The position numbers and the translations under genes are program-made. From Xylaria sp. FL1777 (Eukaryota > Ascomycota > Sordariomycetes > Xylariales > Xylariaceae), in assembly GCA_022578965.1 (NCBI GenBank), contig MU400537.1, forward strand, positions 310,001 to 374,000: a DNA stretch of 64,000 nt, given 5' to 3'. The notes under the pieces were generated by a model. The model ran no database searches. It was not told where the DNA came from and worked only from the letters and a program-made list of their open reading frames with translations. Of this stretch, positions 22,497-33,301 are shown in pieces (within the stretch, counting starts at the first letter, position 1; each line of letters opens with the position of its first letter).

Positions 22497-25400
22497 TTGG
22501 CAAAATTTGATTTTCAGAGCACATCACCCCATCAACATCACGCAAAATAATTACTAGATATGATCGTTTAGGGGGGAAAGGAGGGCCAGCCGGGGTGAGC
22601 ATTCGCACAGGCCGAGATAGACTTGACCTCGTTCACCGCCGTCAATGAGTAATGAAAACTTCTCTTAGATATGGGATACGAAAAAGAATGGCGTTGTGGG
22701 CGATCGTACCATAGGGGCTTACAAGTCGGAAATTGTTGAGCATTTGCCGAGGTCGAGATAGACTCCTTGTACTTTATGCATGAAGGAAAAAATTGATCCG
22801 CGGCGTCTATCTACCACCTCAACATGGCGACTCCACCTTGCGTGCTTGCAGTGAAGCGTCTCTCACTACCTAGGTGTACCTACGCTATGGTAGACGCCAA
22901 TCCTGCCTTGAATAATAACCGTTCCTCAATTCGATACTCACTGGTCAACTTTATCTGTCTACTCTATAGTACCATCTATTATTAGTCCTGTGCCAAAGGC
23001 CCCAGCACTCGCTGCGCGTGTAAATTGGGTGTTATGTTACACTGCAATTTCCGCCTTGAAATACCGCTACATATCAACACCAGATGGGACGCGCACCAAA
23101 ACTTCTGTTGGGGCATGCACCTCAACGGATATTTGTCATTTCATCACCTCATAGTTAGATCACATGGAAGTTAAGAGTGCGTTTCAATGTACCGTGTTGC
23201 TAATGCGCTTTGTAGTGTATTTCTCGGGGTTAGGGCTACCTTAATGAGTTTTACCACTACCCCAGCCAGAGGTATGAGATGAGAGGCAGAAGCCCTTTTT
23301 TTGTCTACCATATTAGGCCTGTCATATACTCCATAGTGTCATCTCTGGAGACTTATCGGGATGAAAACCGAGCTTCAGGGCGCATCGATGATCTTAGTAA
23401 GTGTCATAGTATTGAATGGGGATTCGCTGACAGTGGTTCTCCAGCAGCACTCTTACCATACCAATAGGAAATTTCCGCAAGGAGACCATGAAGACCTGGA
23501 AGGGAGACAAACTACTGGACCTCATAGGCATCTCGCTCTCTTGTAACCCCCTAGTTCCATGCACGATCTAATTAGTTGCCCCTGAGAATAGTCATCAGTG
23601 AACTCTGCCATGCACCGTAGTGGGAAGTCTTACCACGGTAACAACGTTCTATGGAATGCGAGCATGACAAGCATGCTATAAGCGATTTTCGGTAATGCAA
23701 CAGCATACCCGAACTCTCCTGCTGCTACAGATAGGGCTCCCCTGCTGCCTGCCACGTTGGCACCGGAACCACATGGTATTGATGCCCCATATATTAGAAT
23801 CGACAAGACACCCGGATATAATATTACCAACAGCCTGGAGAACGAATTTTTGCCACCGTAGTAATATTCCCTATACCCTGTAGCCATAGTGGTAAGTAGG
23901 CTTAGCCTAGGAACGGCCCGCCAGAACCGCCAGTCTCAAGAAAAATGCCCCTTACGTTGTGCGCGAACGCAACAACAAGGCTACTGCTATACTGCCATCG
24001 CCGAACTAACCAGACGACATTGATCTTGGCCCTGAAACGACGCTAGTGATGCGAGGTTGTATTATGCATGGTCGAGAACCGTCAGAATGAGCCGTATGTT
24101 TGCGGAATATCTCCTATCATGACCACCATAAACACACCGCTGGAGCCAAGCGATCTATGAGATCTGGACTTATTCTAACCGCCCTCTGAGCCCACCCTCC
24201 CCGAACCCCAACCCCCAACCCCCCCAGATTACAACCACTCTAAAATAGAAAGTCTACGACGCCTAACAGGCGGAGGCAGCGCCAGTAGAACCTGGTCGGC
24301 CACACACTTCTAGAACGGAAAAGGGGTAAAGATGGGAAATCCAGCCGCTCACTTGAGATAAGGTTACTTGCTGTCTCATGGATCTAGAAGAAATTCAGAG
24401 AAGATGATTATAGTTAACGTGACAAAGGGTCGAGTGTTATATCTACTGTATGGCCCAGCGCTCTGGGAGTGCGACGTTTCGTTATAGATTTAAGCTTACC
24501 CCCCGCTACAAATCAGAGATCAGCATCCAACAGAGTGGTTCCCAGAGTCGTAAAAAATCCAACATACAGTGTCAACTCTCGAATACCTATAGAAAGATAG
24601 CCAAAAGAAGCTTTCTGGCTCCAAGTGTGTTATCTAGGATCAACTACTTTGTCAAAGGACAACCTGGATCATGATCAGACCCCAACTTAGAAGGTAGCTG
24701 GTAAGTATTAGGATCTACTTCTATTTCCAGGCTCCAAGTAGGTAGTGGCTGGTAAAGTGCATAATCGGGTATTACTCTCCTGCAAATACAGTGAGAAAAA
24801 TTTATTGTGCGCCGCTAACACGTTCTCTATAGGGGACCCAACATCTCCTAATACTGTATTGTACAGGTCCCTTTCATGTTTATTGCAACTAAATAGTTTT
24901 GTATTTCATACTCGTGAGCTACTAAAGTTTTCTTTATTTCCGAAACGTATTTTCTACCCAAGTGTATTTTCTACCTCTCTCCGTTAGGAGGCCTCCAGTA
25001 GTTCGGACCACCGGTATGTTGACATCGACATGAAGATTCTCTGGGAAATAAACAAAATGATCTATCGAATGTTTCAATGGTCGCTGATCTCGCGGATGTG
25101 GTAGTTACATAACATCCCTGGTTGACTACCATGCTTCAGGTCATCATCCAAATGTCCAGCATATTACTAAGAATATATTTCTACCCAGCTTGAGAATTTT
25201 TATCCATGTCAGTGCCTGTTCGAAAAGTTTTCATGAAGGGCGTAAATTGCCAGACACGTATAGTACATCGGTATGGTTTGACTGCGATCTACAGTTCCGA
25301 CATATACAACCTGCAGCATATGGCAAGGGTTTTGGTTGCCTACTTCTCTAGGTCTCCAGGTGTCATGACACTCGTATCAAGAAATGAACACGTCGCATTT

Positions 25401-26973
25401 ACTGGGCTTGTTGTTGTCGGCGGCGTTCAAAAAGTATGGTTGCAAGGGTTGCGATTCCTTGGGTCGAACAGCAATCTCAAGGCTGTACGCGTTAGTTTGC
25501 TGGGATTCCCTGTTGTCTATTACAATAGCAATGTGATACTGAAGAACTCGGCGAGTACCAATATTCAACAAACTACCTACCTAAGCGTATCTACGTACGT
25601 TGCCGGCCAGAACATAGAGCACTGTGCAGCCGCATGTATAGGGCGTAAGCTTCAGGGGCTATGTATACCTATGTTCACATCAGGAGAAGTCTTTCACCGC
25701 TCATCAACAATACATCCATGAAAATACAACATTCCGTCGTAGATTGTCGGGTTATTGCTCAATAATTAATTCTACTTTGCCACAACCGTGTTTATCATGG
25801 ATGTGGGCTCGAATCCAATATCCATGACACGAGATCAACTGACGGTATGATGACCACCCGATCCATGACAAGAGTCTACTGACGTATTCCTCTTAGTACC
25901 GCGTGTATAGTGTACAAAGAATGCCTGTTCATGCGGTAATATGGTACACAACATATGCTAGATCTCAGACGCCATGATCCCCAATACCTCTGCTGTTACT
26001 AACCGCATCAACGAACCCCGTCTCAGCTCAACCGTGCTGACACTTTTCAGCCATTTTTGTACAGTTTGGATTAATACTATGATCTGATACCATAGGTGGC
26101 TATCCGAAAAGGACGATATGAATCCCAACAGTTGGAGGAATACTATGGAGATCCTGGAGCGTTCGAAATAATATAGTATATTTTGCTGTTCGAAAAAAGA
26201 AAGCCTAGCCTAGAATTTCCTTATTGTAATATTAATAATATCCCCTATCTACCAATATACTTCTGTTACGGGCCTCTCTCGCATAATGTTTGTCTGGGGA
26301 GGACGGTAGAACCCGAGGCTGACACATACCTGTGATTACCAGTTCAATCTAGGCGCGAACGTGTAAAATTGTGTTACCAGCTTCCTTGTTTCTCCTTCCT
26401 ATTCCTGCAGTCGAGCTTCGAGGGTTCTTCAAGTAGACATACGTTGGACTACAGTAAATTTTAAAGTATTTTAGTGGTAGGAAAAGAAAGAAACTTTGTA
26501 ATACAGGAGTAGTCATATGTGGGCATGGTGCGGTTTGAGCTGACCCAGTTTTGTGACTCCCTTCTTCTGTCAACACCAAGTGATCTAAGGCAGTAGCAAT
26601 AATGCGATGATACATAAGCCTCACTACAATAAAACTTGCGCTTGGACACCCCCTTTCAATAGTTATAGGCCTACAATAATTAACGCCCGTGAGACAATCG
26701 CAATTATCAGTGCCAGCAAGTAATTTTCGGAAAAGAGACGTCTAAAACAATGCATAGAATACAAGCTGAATTATGCCGAGTCGATGATACTGACACCGCG
26801 CTACTAGCTAGTCAATGAGCATCCATATCCAGTGCTGAAGTAAGATGCCTCTTATTTCGAGGTTATTGTGCTTATCATATCGCAAACCTAGAGTATGCCG
26901 CACGATCTATCAACGCCAAAACTCCATTTGCCATGCCACCTACCAGCGACTATTGTGATCTTCGTGTTCATGT
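22497..26973. other. Gene-poor 4.5 kb block
   Basis: No supported gene. The longest open frame is 25206-25721 (171 codons, plus strand) without recognisable motifs. An 85-codon minus-strand frame at 23630-23887 has a glycine/alanine-rich hydrophobic translation, and may be a decayed membrane-protein fragment. Short tracts of TACCTACC occur near 25576. It could be decayed accessory DNA. Confidence 0.45.
25206..25721 (+). other. Unsupported 171-codon open frame
   Basis: Hydrophobic and polar stretches alternate (MARVLVAYFSRSPGVM, AFTGLVVVGGVQKVW), but no family signature, leader or splice structure is evident and the start is weak. The antisense strand is partly open too. Listed because it is the longest frame in the gene-poor block; chance or a relic is more likely than a working gene. 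Confidence 0.15.
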
Positions 26974-28266
26974 CTATTTCTTACGTCCATCCAAGCGGTG
27001 ACCTTCATTCGTCTTCTTCTCTGGCGCCTTACCTTTATCATCGGTATCACCCTTCCGTTTGACTGCCCCTCGCAGAGTCTGACCCTGTCCTGCGAAATGT
27101 GGTTTGTTGGCATTTTCCTTCTCTGCCTCCTTGTCTGCATCCGTCTTGACAGGCGTTAACTCGTAGCCGAAGAACAGTTTGTTTGGCGGTAGACGCAGTG
27201 GCATAGGCCCGTTGACACGTCGCCGTGGTACTGGAACAGTGTGGGAGGAAGCTTCGGGAACCGGCGTAGAGGGCTTCGGAGATGGACCTTTGCTCCCCTT
27301 CTTGGAGTTGAGCTTGTGTCCTTCGGTGAGAAAATGGGACGCTACAGCGCGAGCACCGGCTGCGGCTGTCGTAGCATTAGGGGCAATAGCGTCATAGTTG
27401 ATAGACTGTGCCATAGTTCCCTGGCTATGCAACAGGCCGCCTGCAGGCAGACCTCCACGGGTGCTTCTCGGGGTACTCGTTCCGCTGCCCTTGGGTGGAT
27501 CAACGTATCCCACCGGCGGGGCAAAATCTACCGATACGTCGGTCTCGATCATGCAGACTCCCATTTTCTCGGTTTCGGGTTTGACCTCCAGCACTGCCAT
27601 TTCGTAGACCTCATCGTTGTATTCAAAGTTGAACACGTCGCCCCTCGTCAGCGTGGCAAAATTTCGAAAAGCTCTTTCGAGAACGGCCTTGGGGTCGCTG
27701 ATGTCGAGGAAGTTGACTGATTGCGGCTGCAGCTTGACCAGCTTGGCCAGTTCAAGTGACGTCGACTTAATCTGGATCATATCCCCGACGTCTAGTTGCA
27801 GCGTTTGCATCATCTATCGCTGTTAGCAGTTGCACGCCTCATTCCCCACCCACGAGATGTCCTTACCCATTGCGGTATGTATGCGCGACCCTCTTCAGCA
27901 ACGAACTCCAGGACACCAGCATGTGTGAAGCGATCTTTCTCGCCGTTCACGAGTTCCATCATGAGCGGCCACTGTACGTGCAGCTGTGAGATTTTCTGGA
28001 GGGCGGAAGGCGGCAGGAAGATCTTGGAGCCGTAATTCAGCTCCGGCCGCTCGGCACCGGGGGCCATGACCATAGGATAGCAGCGGAAGTATTCGTCGAA
28101 GCGACGCATGGCCGAGCCACGCATCATGCCGGAACGCGCGAGGTTATACATGTTGGAAGGGTCGTCGGGGTCGAGGGCGCCAAAACCGGGTTGGAACTGC
28201 AAGCCGCAGGAGGTTAGCTGGGATGAAAGTTGGAGCACTGGGCTTGCTTTTTAAGGCACGAACCAT
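26974..28266 (-). CDS. UFD1: Ubiquitin fusion degradation protein UFD1
   Basis: Cofactor of the Cdc48/p97 ATPase that, with Npl4, extracts ubiquitinated proteins in ER-associated degradation. Exons: ATG alone at 28266-28264, then 28196-27867, then 27813-26974 (introns 67 and 53 bases, with GCTAAC branch sites); 390 residues. The Ufd1 double-psi barrel and following subdomain span about residues 33-200: RRFDEYFRCYPMVMAPG, LNYGSKIFLPPSALQKIS, THAGVLEFVAEEGRAYIPQW, then MMQTLQLDVGD, QPQSVNFLDISDPKAVLERAFRN. The tail has the conserved RLPPNKLFFGYELTPVK and a Lys-rich end. The start is inferred: exon 2 has no good ATG before the conserved block, and a GTTCGT donor directly follows an ATG in the right phase. 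It is divergently arranged with the Lin1-like gene, with 693 bases between the starts. Confidence 0.93.
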
Positions 28267-28959
28267 ATTGAACCCCAAGTGCTTTTGTGGCTCACAGGAT
28301 GGGGGATGGGGTCTTGTCTCAAAACGGGCGCTTCTGATTAGTCGGTGAGGCAGAGCTGTACTGTATGTAAAGGTCGCGCTATAAAGATGGCGTATCGAGG
28401 ATGGGTACGGGGAAATGGAGAGAGATCGTGGAAAGCCTGGGTTGGTGTTGGGAGATAGATGAGCTCTAGAACATGCCCCAGCTTACGATAAGGTGTTGTT
28501 TGGTGGGACAGACACAAGTATGCGGCAAGGCAGCTGTTCCTACAAGGTGATGACGAAAGCTTCGGTTGCGAGGATAATCCGCTATAGCTTACTAGAGGTA
28601 TACAGTAGGTACTACATGAAACGCAGGGAACCTGGCCCCTGGCCCTGCAATGCCGATGGTTGGAGCTCGCTGCCCCGCGCCAGAACAACCCCCCTAGCAC
28701 GCCGATTTTAGCGCTTTAAAGGGAGGTACAGGTAGGTACCTCCACTACGCACCTAGCTCCCGACTTACCCCACAGCAAAGCTACAGCTGGGTAGCCTATC
28801 GACAAGGGCAAAATTCAACGTCATACTACTTATTTACTTATCCCGGCAAATGCTTCTATTCTATTTATGATGTGACCTTGAGCTCACTCCCAAGCACACT
28901 CTAAAGACCGTCTTTTTTTCAATTGACAATTTCACACCATCAGATTTAAACCCCTAGGC
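28267..28959. other. Shared divergent promoter of UFD1 and Lin1-like genes
   Basis: 693 bases between two start codons pointing apart. It includes an AGGTACAGGTAGGTACCT palindromic tract at about 28723 and a CT/TTTTTTC-rich leader before 28960. No gene is supported. Confidence 0.55.
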
Positions 28960-30351
28960 ATGGCGTCAAGATTCAGCGCTGCACGTCCAAAGCGTGCAGG
29001 CGAGAACTACGCGCGACAGCACCATAACGCAGAGCCAGACTCAAAGAAAGTGAAGTTCGACGTGCGAAACCCGTCAGCGCTCGCCCCCGACGCAGCAGAA
29101 GATGAAGACGAGACACCGGACGTCTTCCTGGAGGCAGACGCGGACGTGATCCGGGGCAGTGCGGCGACGAAGCGCGGCGCCGTTAACATCGACGGCTACG
29201 ACTCTGACTCGGACCGGGAAGAGCTGGGGACGCTGCGCATGTCGAAAGCCAAGGCGAGCGCGAAGAAGCAGGACGCGGACGAGGACATGGACGACATGTT
29301 CGCCGCAGACGACAACGACAAAGCCGATGCGCGCGACGACGACGACACGGTGGACGAGAAGACGGGCAAGAAGAGCAAGGAGGTGCGGTTCATGAGCACG
29401 GGCGACATCCAGGGACAGGACGAGGCGTCGAAGTCGGGCGGGCACATCCGCATCAACGAAGAAGAGGAGAGCTCAGACGACGACGACGAGGCCATCGCGC
29501 TCGCGATACAGGAGGAGGACGTGGACGAGGAGGTGGGCGCTGGCGGGCGGAAGAAGCACGCGCCGAAGATCGAGGCCTTCAACCTCAAGCAGGAGGGCGA
29601 GGAGGGCCGGTTCGACGAGGCGGGCAACTTCGTGCGCAAGGCCGTCGACCCGGACGCCGTGCACGACCGCTGGCTCGACGGCCTCAGCAAGAAGGACATG
29701 CGGCGGGCCGCGGAGGCGCACGAGAAGCGCGAGGCCGAGCAGCGGCAGCGGCGGCGCGAGGAGGACAGCGCGCTGACCTCCGACCTGCTCAAGTCCCTCG
29801 TCACGTATCTCGAGCGCGGCGAGACGGCCCTCGAGGCCCTGGCGCGGCTGGGCCGCTCTCAGAATAAGTCGAAGTCGAAGGTGAAGAAAGTGCCCAAGTG
29901 GAAGCAGAAGAAGCAGGCGCAGAAGTCAGACTCGATGGACGTCGACGAGGACAAGGACAAGGAGAAAGAGAAAGAAAAAGAGGCAGAGGACCCTGAACAA
30001 GTCCGCATCAAGGAGGCCATCAACGCCATCACCGACGCGGCGGATAAGCTGCTGGGCCGCGATCGCCCCGACATATATGACCGCGAGCGGGAACGGCTGA
30101 TACGGGAATACGTGCGCGAGACAGACGAGGAGTGGGTGGAGCCCGTGCGGGAGCCAGCGAAGGCGTCGAATGGGGCGGCGAAGATGTGGGAATACCGGTG
30201 GATAGACGGTCGAGGCGGCGGGGACGCGAAGCAAGGGCCCTTTGACGGAAATATGATGAAGGCCTGGCAAGATGCCGGCTATTTTGGCGAGGGCGTCGAG
30301 TTCCGAGAGGTTGGCGATGAACAATGGAGTCGCGCGGCCGACTTTGTTTAG
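28960..30351 (+). CDS. Lin1/CD2BP2-type GYF-domain protein (U5 snRNP)
   Basis: Intronless 463-residue protein. The family (yeast Lin1/Snu40, human CD2BP2/U5-52K) binds the U5 snRNP protein Prp6 or its relatives and joins pre-mRNA splicing complexes in the nucleus. The N-terminal half is acidic and charged, with the family starts KRAGENYARQ, KKVKFDVRNPSAL and VNIDGYDSDSDREE. The middle has RFDEAGNFVRK and the conserved DRWLDGLSKKDMRRA, and a Lys/Glu-rich linker. The C-terminal GYF domain, about residues 407-460, contains WEYRWIDG and GPFDGNMMKAWQDAGYF, where GPF and GYF form the proline-ligand pocket. Third codon positions are markedly G/C-rich compared with the neighbouring genes. Confidence 0.9.
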   Translation: MASRFSAARPKRAGENYARQHHNAEPDSKKVKFDVRNPSALAPDAAEDEDETPDVFLEADADVIRGSAATKRGAVNIDGYDSDSDREELGTLRMSKAKASAKKQDADEDMDDMFAADDNDKADARDDDDTVDEKTGKKSKEVRFMSTGDIQGQDEASKSGGHIRINEEEESSDDDDEAIALAIQEEDVDEEVGAGGRKKHAPKIEAFNLKQEGEEGRFDEAGNFVRKAVDPDAVHDRWLDGLSKKDMRRAAEAHEKREAEQRQRRREEDSALTSDLLKSLVTYLERGETALEALARLGRSQNKSKSKVKKVPKWKQKKQAQKSDSMDVDEDKDKEKEKEKEAEDPEQVRIKEAINAITDAADKLLGRDRPDIYDRERERLIREYVRETDEEWVEPVREPAKASNGAAKMWEYRWIDGRGGGDAKQGPFDGNMMKAWQDAGYFGEGVEFREVGDEQWSRAADFV

Positions 30352-31033
30352 GATGTTGGCCTCTTTCACAGTATCTATTTGCGCCGGATCTGAATTACCT
30401 TGTCTGGTCCCTGAAGTATATACAGGCATTTATGTGACAGATAGGGTTAGATGACTCGGTTGGAGCCTATGTGAAGCTCTGGAAAACAATATTCACAACA
30501 CGCCACCTAGAAAGCAGAGAGGTACACTGTAATCATAATGCAATTCCATTTTGCTCGGCTATGCCGGCGGGATATCATTCAAGCAACGACCACAACTGGC
30601 ACAAATACACAGGAAAAATCGATGTCTCCCACGAAGTGCCGATACTTATGCTTCGCCCACGACGCATTAGCTAAAACCTCAAACTCCTTGCCTGTTATTA
30701 CCGCGTCTTATACCGTGACTTCCACTTGCCCCTTTTAAATCATTTGAATTCTCGTCCTCGACATGTAGCTATAAAACGCCCCCCTTCCACACCGACCAAC
30801 TCGAGGGTAACGCCGAGATAGGAAGCCTCTTAAGAAAGCCGTTGGAGAAAATTTATACCAAGCACAAAACATATGTTTGCCAGGAACCACTTTCTGGCTT
30901 TTGATTGCGCAAATGCAAACTGCAAATAGGCGCTGGTGATATCTCGTAGGGTCGTAGTTCGTAATGTACACTAGAAGAGTGCCGTGACCAGCTCTCTTGT
31001 TTTCGTACGCAGGTCCGTTGTTGGCGAGTATCG
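30352..31033. other. Convergent spacer after the Lin1-like gene
   Basis: 682 bases between two converging stop codons; terminators expected. No gene or repeat seen. Confidence 0.55.
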
Positions 31034-33301
31034 TTATCCCGACACACCGTTAGCTAACGGGCGGCCGATTTTTGCCAATTCATCAATAGGCTTCCAAGGC
31101 CCGTCAATATAGAGAACGTTGCGCAAGACCTCAAGGGCAAGGGGTATTATGTCTTCAGGGGTTATCCAAGGACCAAGTCGATCAATCAACTTTCCAACAG
31201 CTCCGCCGTCCGATGTGCTAGATCTCCCATCGTATGTCCCTAACTTCCTTCGGGCATGGTCTGCTGCACGCCACATCTCCAACTCGTCTTTGCCCAAACG
31301 GATGAATTTTTCGCCTATGTCGGGTTCATTTGGAAGATGACCCAGGACTCGGCGCATGTAGCTCATAAATATGGCTTGAATGCGTAACACCAGAGCCATG
31401 AGCTGGACATTCTTGGAGCAATCAGTTCTAACGACTGAGAACAAAGGCAGGATTTCCCTCCATGGCTGTATGTAACGGGGCGATCGTTCTAGTTCGAGAG
31501 CATCAGTGTAGAAGTTAACAGCATATATGTACGAAACCAAAGACTGAATACCAGCAGCAACCGCTATCTGGTGTTCGCGCTCCGGCACTTTTTCTTTGGT
31601 CTTCATTATACCATCTCGTTCATGTTTCAGCCTTCTACCTATATCCATGAAGAACTTGTGAGCCGCGTGATATCGTTGTGCTCTTAGCCTATCTGCTTCC
31701 CGTGGCCTATCTCCATCTCGTCGCCTTTCAATGGACGGGTGTGTGGAGGGCGTGAGGCTATTAGCGGCGCCTGGAGTGTCGACTTGTGAGCTATTAGAGG
31801 CAATACGACTCATAGCGGTGGATTGCTTTGGTGGAGTTGAGGGTCTCAAAGTATCCGATGTTTTTGGTCGCTTCTGTGCTTCAATAGTGTCGGCTGTTGT
31901 CCGAGGACGCTTACGAGCAGTTCCTGGTTCGACACTTCCAGAACTTTCGCGTGGTGCGTGATCGTCTCTTTTCAAACCATCTGTCTTCTTCTTTCCACCG
32001 GGTGGCAGGTTGAGGAGTCTTTCAATAGTCTTCGTCTGACGTTTCTTATACTTCAAAGTCACGATATATTGCGCCGATTCCCTCTTATTATCAACATGGA
32101 TAGTCTCCTCGCGAGTTGACTTCGGAAGTTTCTTAACAACGACGGATGAATCAGATACTTGGCTGTTCTTGAGGCTCACTTCCTTTGATGGCGTGTCTTG
32201 CTGCTTCTTTTCCACCCTAGCAAGTTCGTCCATAACGATGGGAGGCAATGTCGGCGATAGAAGAGGTGGTAATACCTTCCGCTTCTTAACGCTAGGCGAT
32301 GGCTCACGATCGTTTCGTGATTTCTTTAGCTGTGCTTTCAAAGTACTCGCGTCCACCGGCCGCTTCCTAGGGCTCGGGCGCGATTCTGAAGTATTCTCCT
32401 TCACTGTGTCTGCAGACTTTTCAAGAGATAAGTCTCCAATAAACAAGGGCGATAATAGCCGTGGGACTGCCTTCGAAACTGGTTCACCGTTGCTGACAGC
32501 TCTTTTGTGTGTTGCTTGTCCACTTGTCTTTCCATGACCATTGACCTGCGAAGTATGCTTTGGAGATGCAGCGCGAAGCGCCGAGTTGCTGGATGCCGGT
32601 CTACCATTGGTGACAGATGAAAGTTTCATATCCTTGGCTTCGTTTTTGACTGACGGTATACTTCTCACTGATTTCTGAGAAGTGGCATCCTTGAAAGGTC
32701 GAGCAGTAATACCGTTGGGAGTCGCATCTTCTACTTTCACGCGCTTGGCGGGTTTAGGGCCATCGTCGGCTTCTGTAACACGCTTCCTCCGCTCGGGTGA
32801 GGGGGAGTGGTGGCGCACCTCGACTTTGACGTTCGCTATTGACTTCTTAACATCACGGCGACTGTCCATATCTTTAGAATTAGGTTCCGGCCGCTTCTTG
32901 ATCTCTTCTCTCTCTTTTATCGTGGAAAGACCGTTCGGTTTCTCCTTCACTTCCAACTTCGGCGGAGAGTCTCCTTCTACTTTCTTGTTCCTGTAGTCTT
33001 TCAGCGAGACTTTCTTTCTCGGTTTATTTGGATCGACTTTTAATGTTATAGGCGTAGGCGCATTACTAGAGGAGTTGGGCTCTTCTCGAACGGTAAAGTA
33101 GGCCCGAGTAATGAGAACTCCGCGATCGGCCTCACCACCGACCAAGGTGGTATATTGCAAGTGTCTGGTGTCTTGTTCATCTAAGCGCCCCTCGTCGGGT
33201 CGTATTTGGTATTTGCGCGTGGGAGAGAGTGACAGGTAGTAAGGTTGCTTGGGTAGGATCTGCTCTGCTAGACTCTCAATCGACTTTGCAGCCTCCTCCA
33301 T
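31034..33301 (-). CDS. Ebp1/AF4-like C-terminal domain protein, probable elongation-complex subunit
   Basis: Intronless 755-residue protein; I take the ATG at 33301, since the longer frame starts on a TTG. The N-terminal ~75 residues form a compact conserved piece (YYLSLSPTRKYQIRPDEGRLDEQD, then VLITRAYFTVREE). The middle (about 80-525) is disordered and basic, with many KR/SP motifs. The C-terminal ~220 residues are helical: YHAAHKFFMDIGRRLKHERD, GIQSLVSYIYAVNFYTDALE, then QLMALVLRIQAIFMSYMRRVLGHLP. This order resembles the C-terminal homology domain of AF4/FMR2 proteins and of fungal Ell-binding protein Ebp1, which joins ELL and EAF in a Pol II super-elongation-like complex. The assignment rests on remembered helix pattern only and needs a profile search. 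A nuclear location fits the basic middle. Confidence 0.6.
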   Translation of the reverse strand: MEEAAKSIESLAEQILPKQPYYLSLSPTRKYQIRPDEGRLDEQDTRHLQYTTLVGGEADRGVLITRAYFTVREEPNSSSNAPTPITLKVDPNKPRKKVSLKDYRNKKVEGDSPPKLEVKEKPNGLSTIKEREEIKKRPEPNSKDMDSRRDVKKSIANVKVEVRHHSPSPERRKRVTEADDGPKPAKRVKVEDATPNGITARPFKDATSQKSVRSIPSVKNEAKDMKLSSVTNGRPASSNSALRAASPKHTSQVNGHGKTSGQATHKRAVSNGEPVSKAVPRLLSPLFIGDLSLEKSADTVKENTSESRPSPRKRPVDASTLKAQLKKSRNDREPSPSVKKRKVLPPLLSPTLPPIVMDELARVEKKQQDTPSKEVSLKNSQVSDSSVVVKKLPKSTREETIHVDNKRESAQYIVTLKYKKRQTKTIERLLNLPPGGKKKTDGLKRDDHAPRESSGSVEPGTARKRPRTTADTIEAQKRPKTSDTLRPSTPPKQSTAMSRIASNSSQVDTPGAANSLTPSTHPSIERRRDGDRPREADRLRAQRYHAAHKFFMDIGRRLKHERDGIMKTKEKVPEREHQIAVAAGIQSLVSYIYAVNFYTDALELERSPRYIQPWREILPLFSVVRTDCSKNVQLMALVLRIQAIFMSYMRRVLGHLPNEPDIGEKFIRLGKDELEMWRAADHARRKLGTYDGRSSTSDGGAVGKLIDRLGPWITPEDIIPLALEVLRNVLYIDGPWKPIDELAKIGRPLANGVSG

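Noticed and set aside
29196..29804. 202-codon Ser-rich minus-strand frame opposite the Lin1-like gene
   Set aside because: Mirror of the acidic, G/C-rich plus-strand codons.
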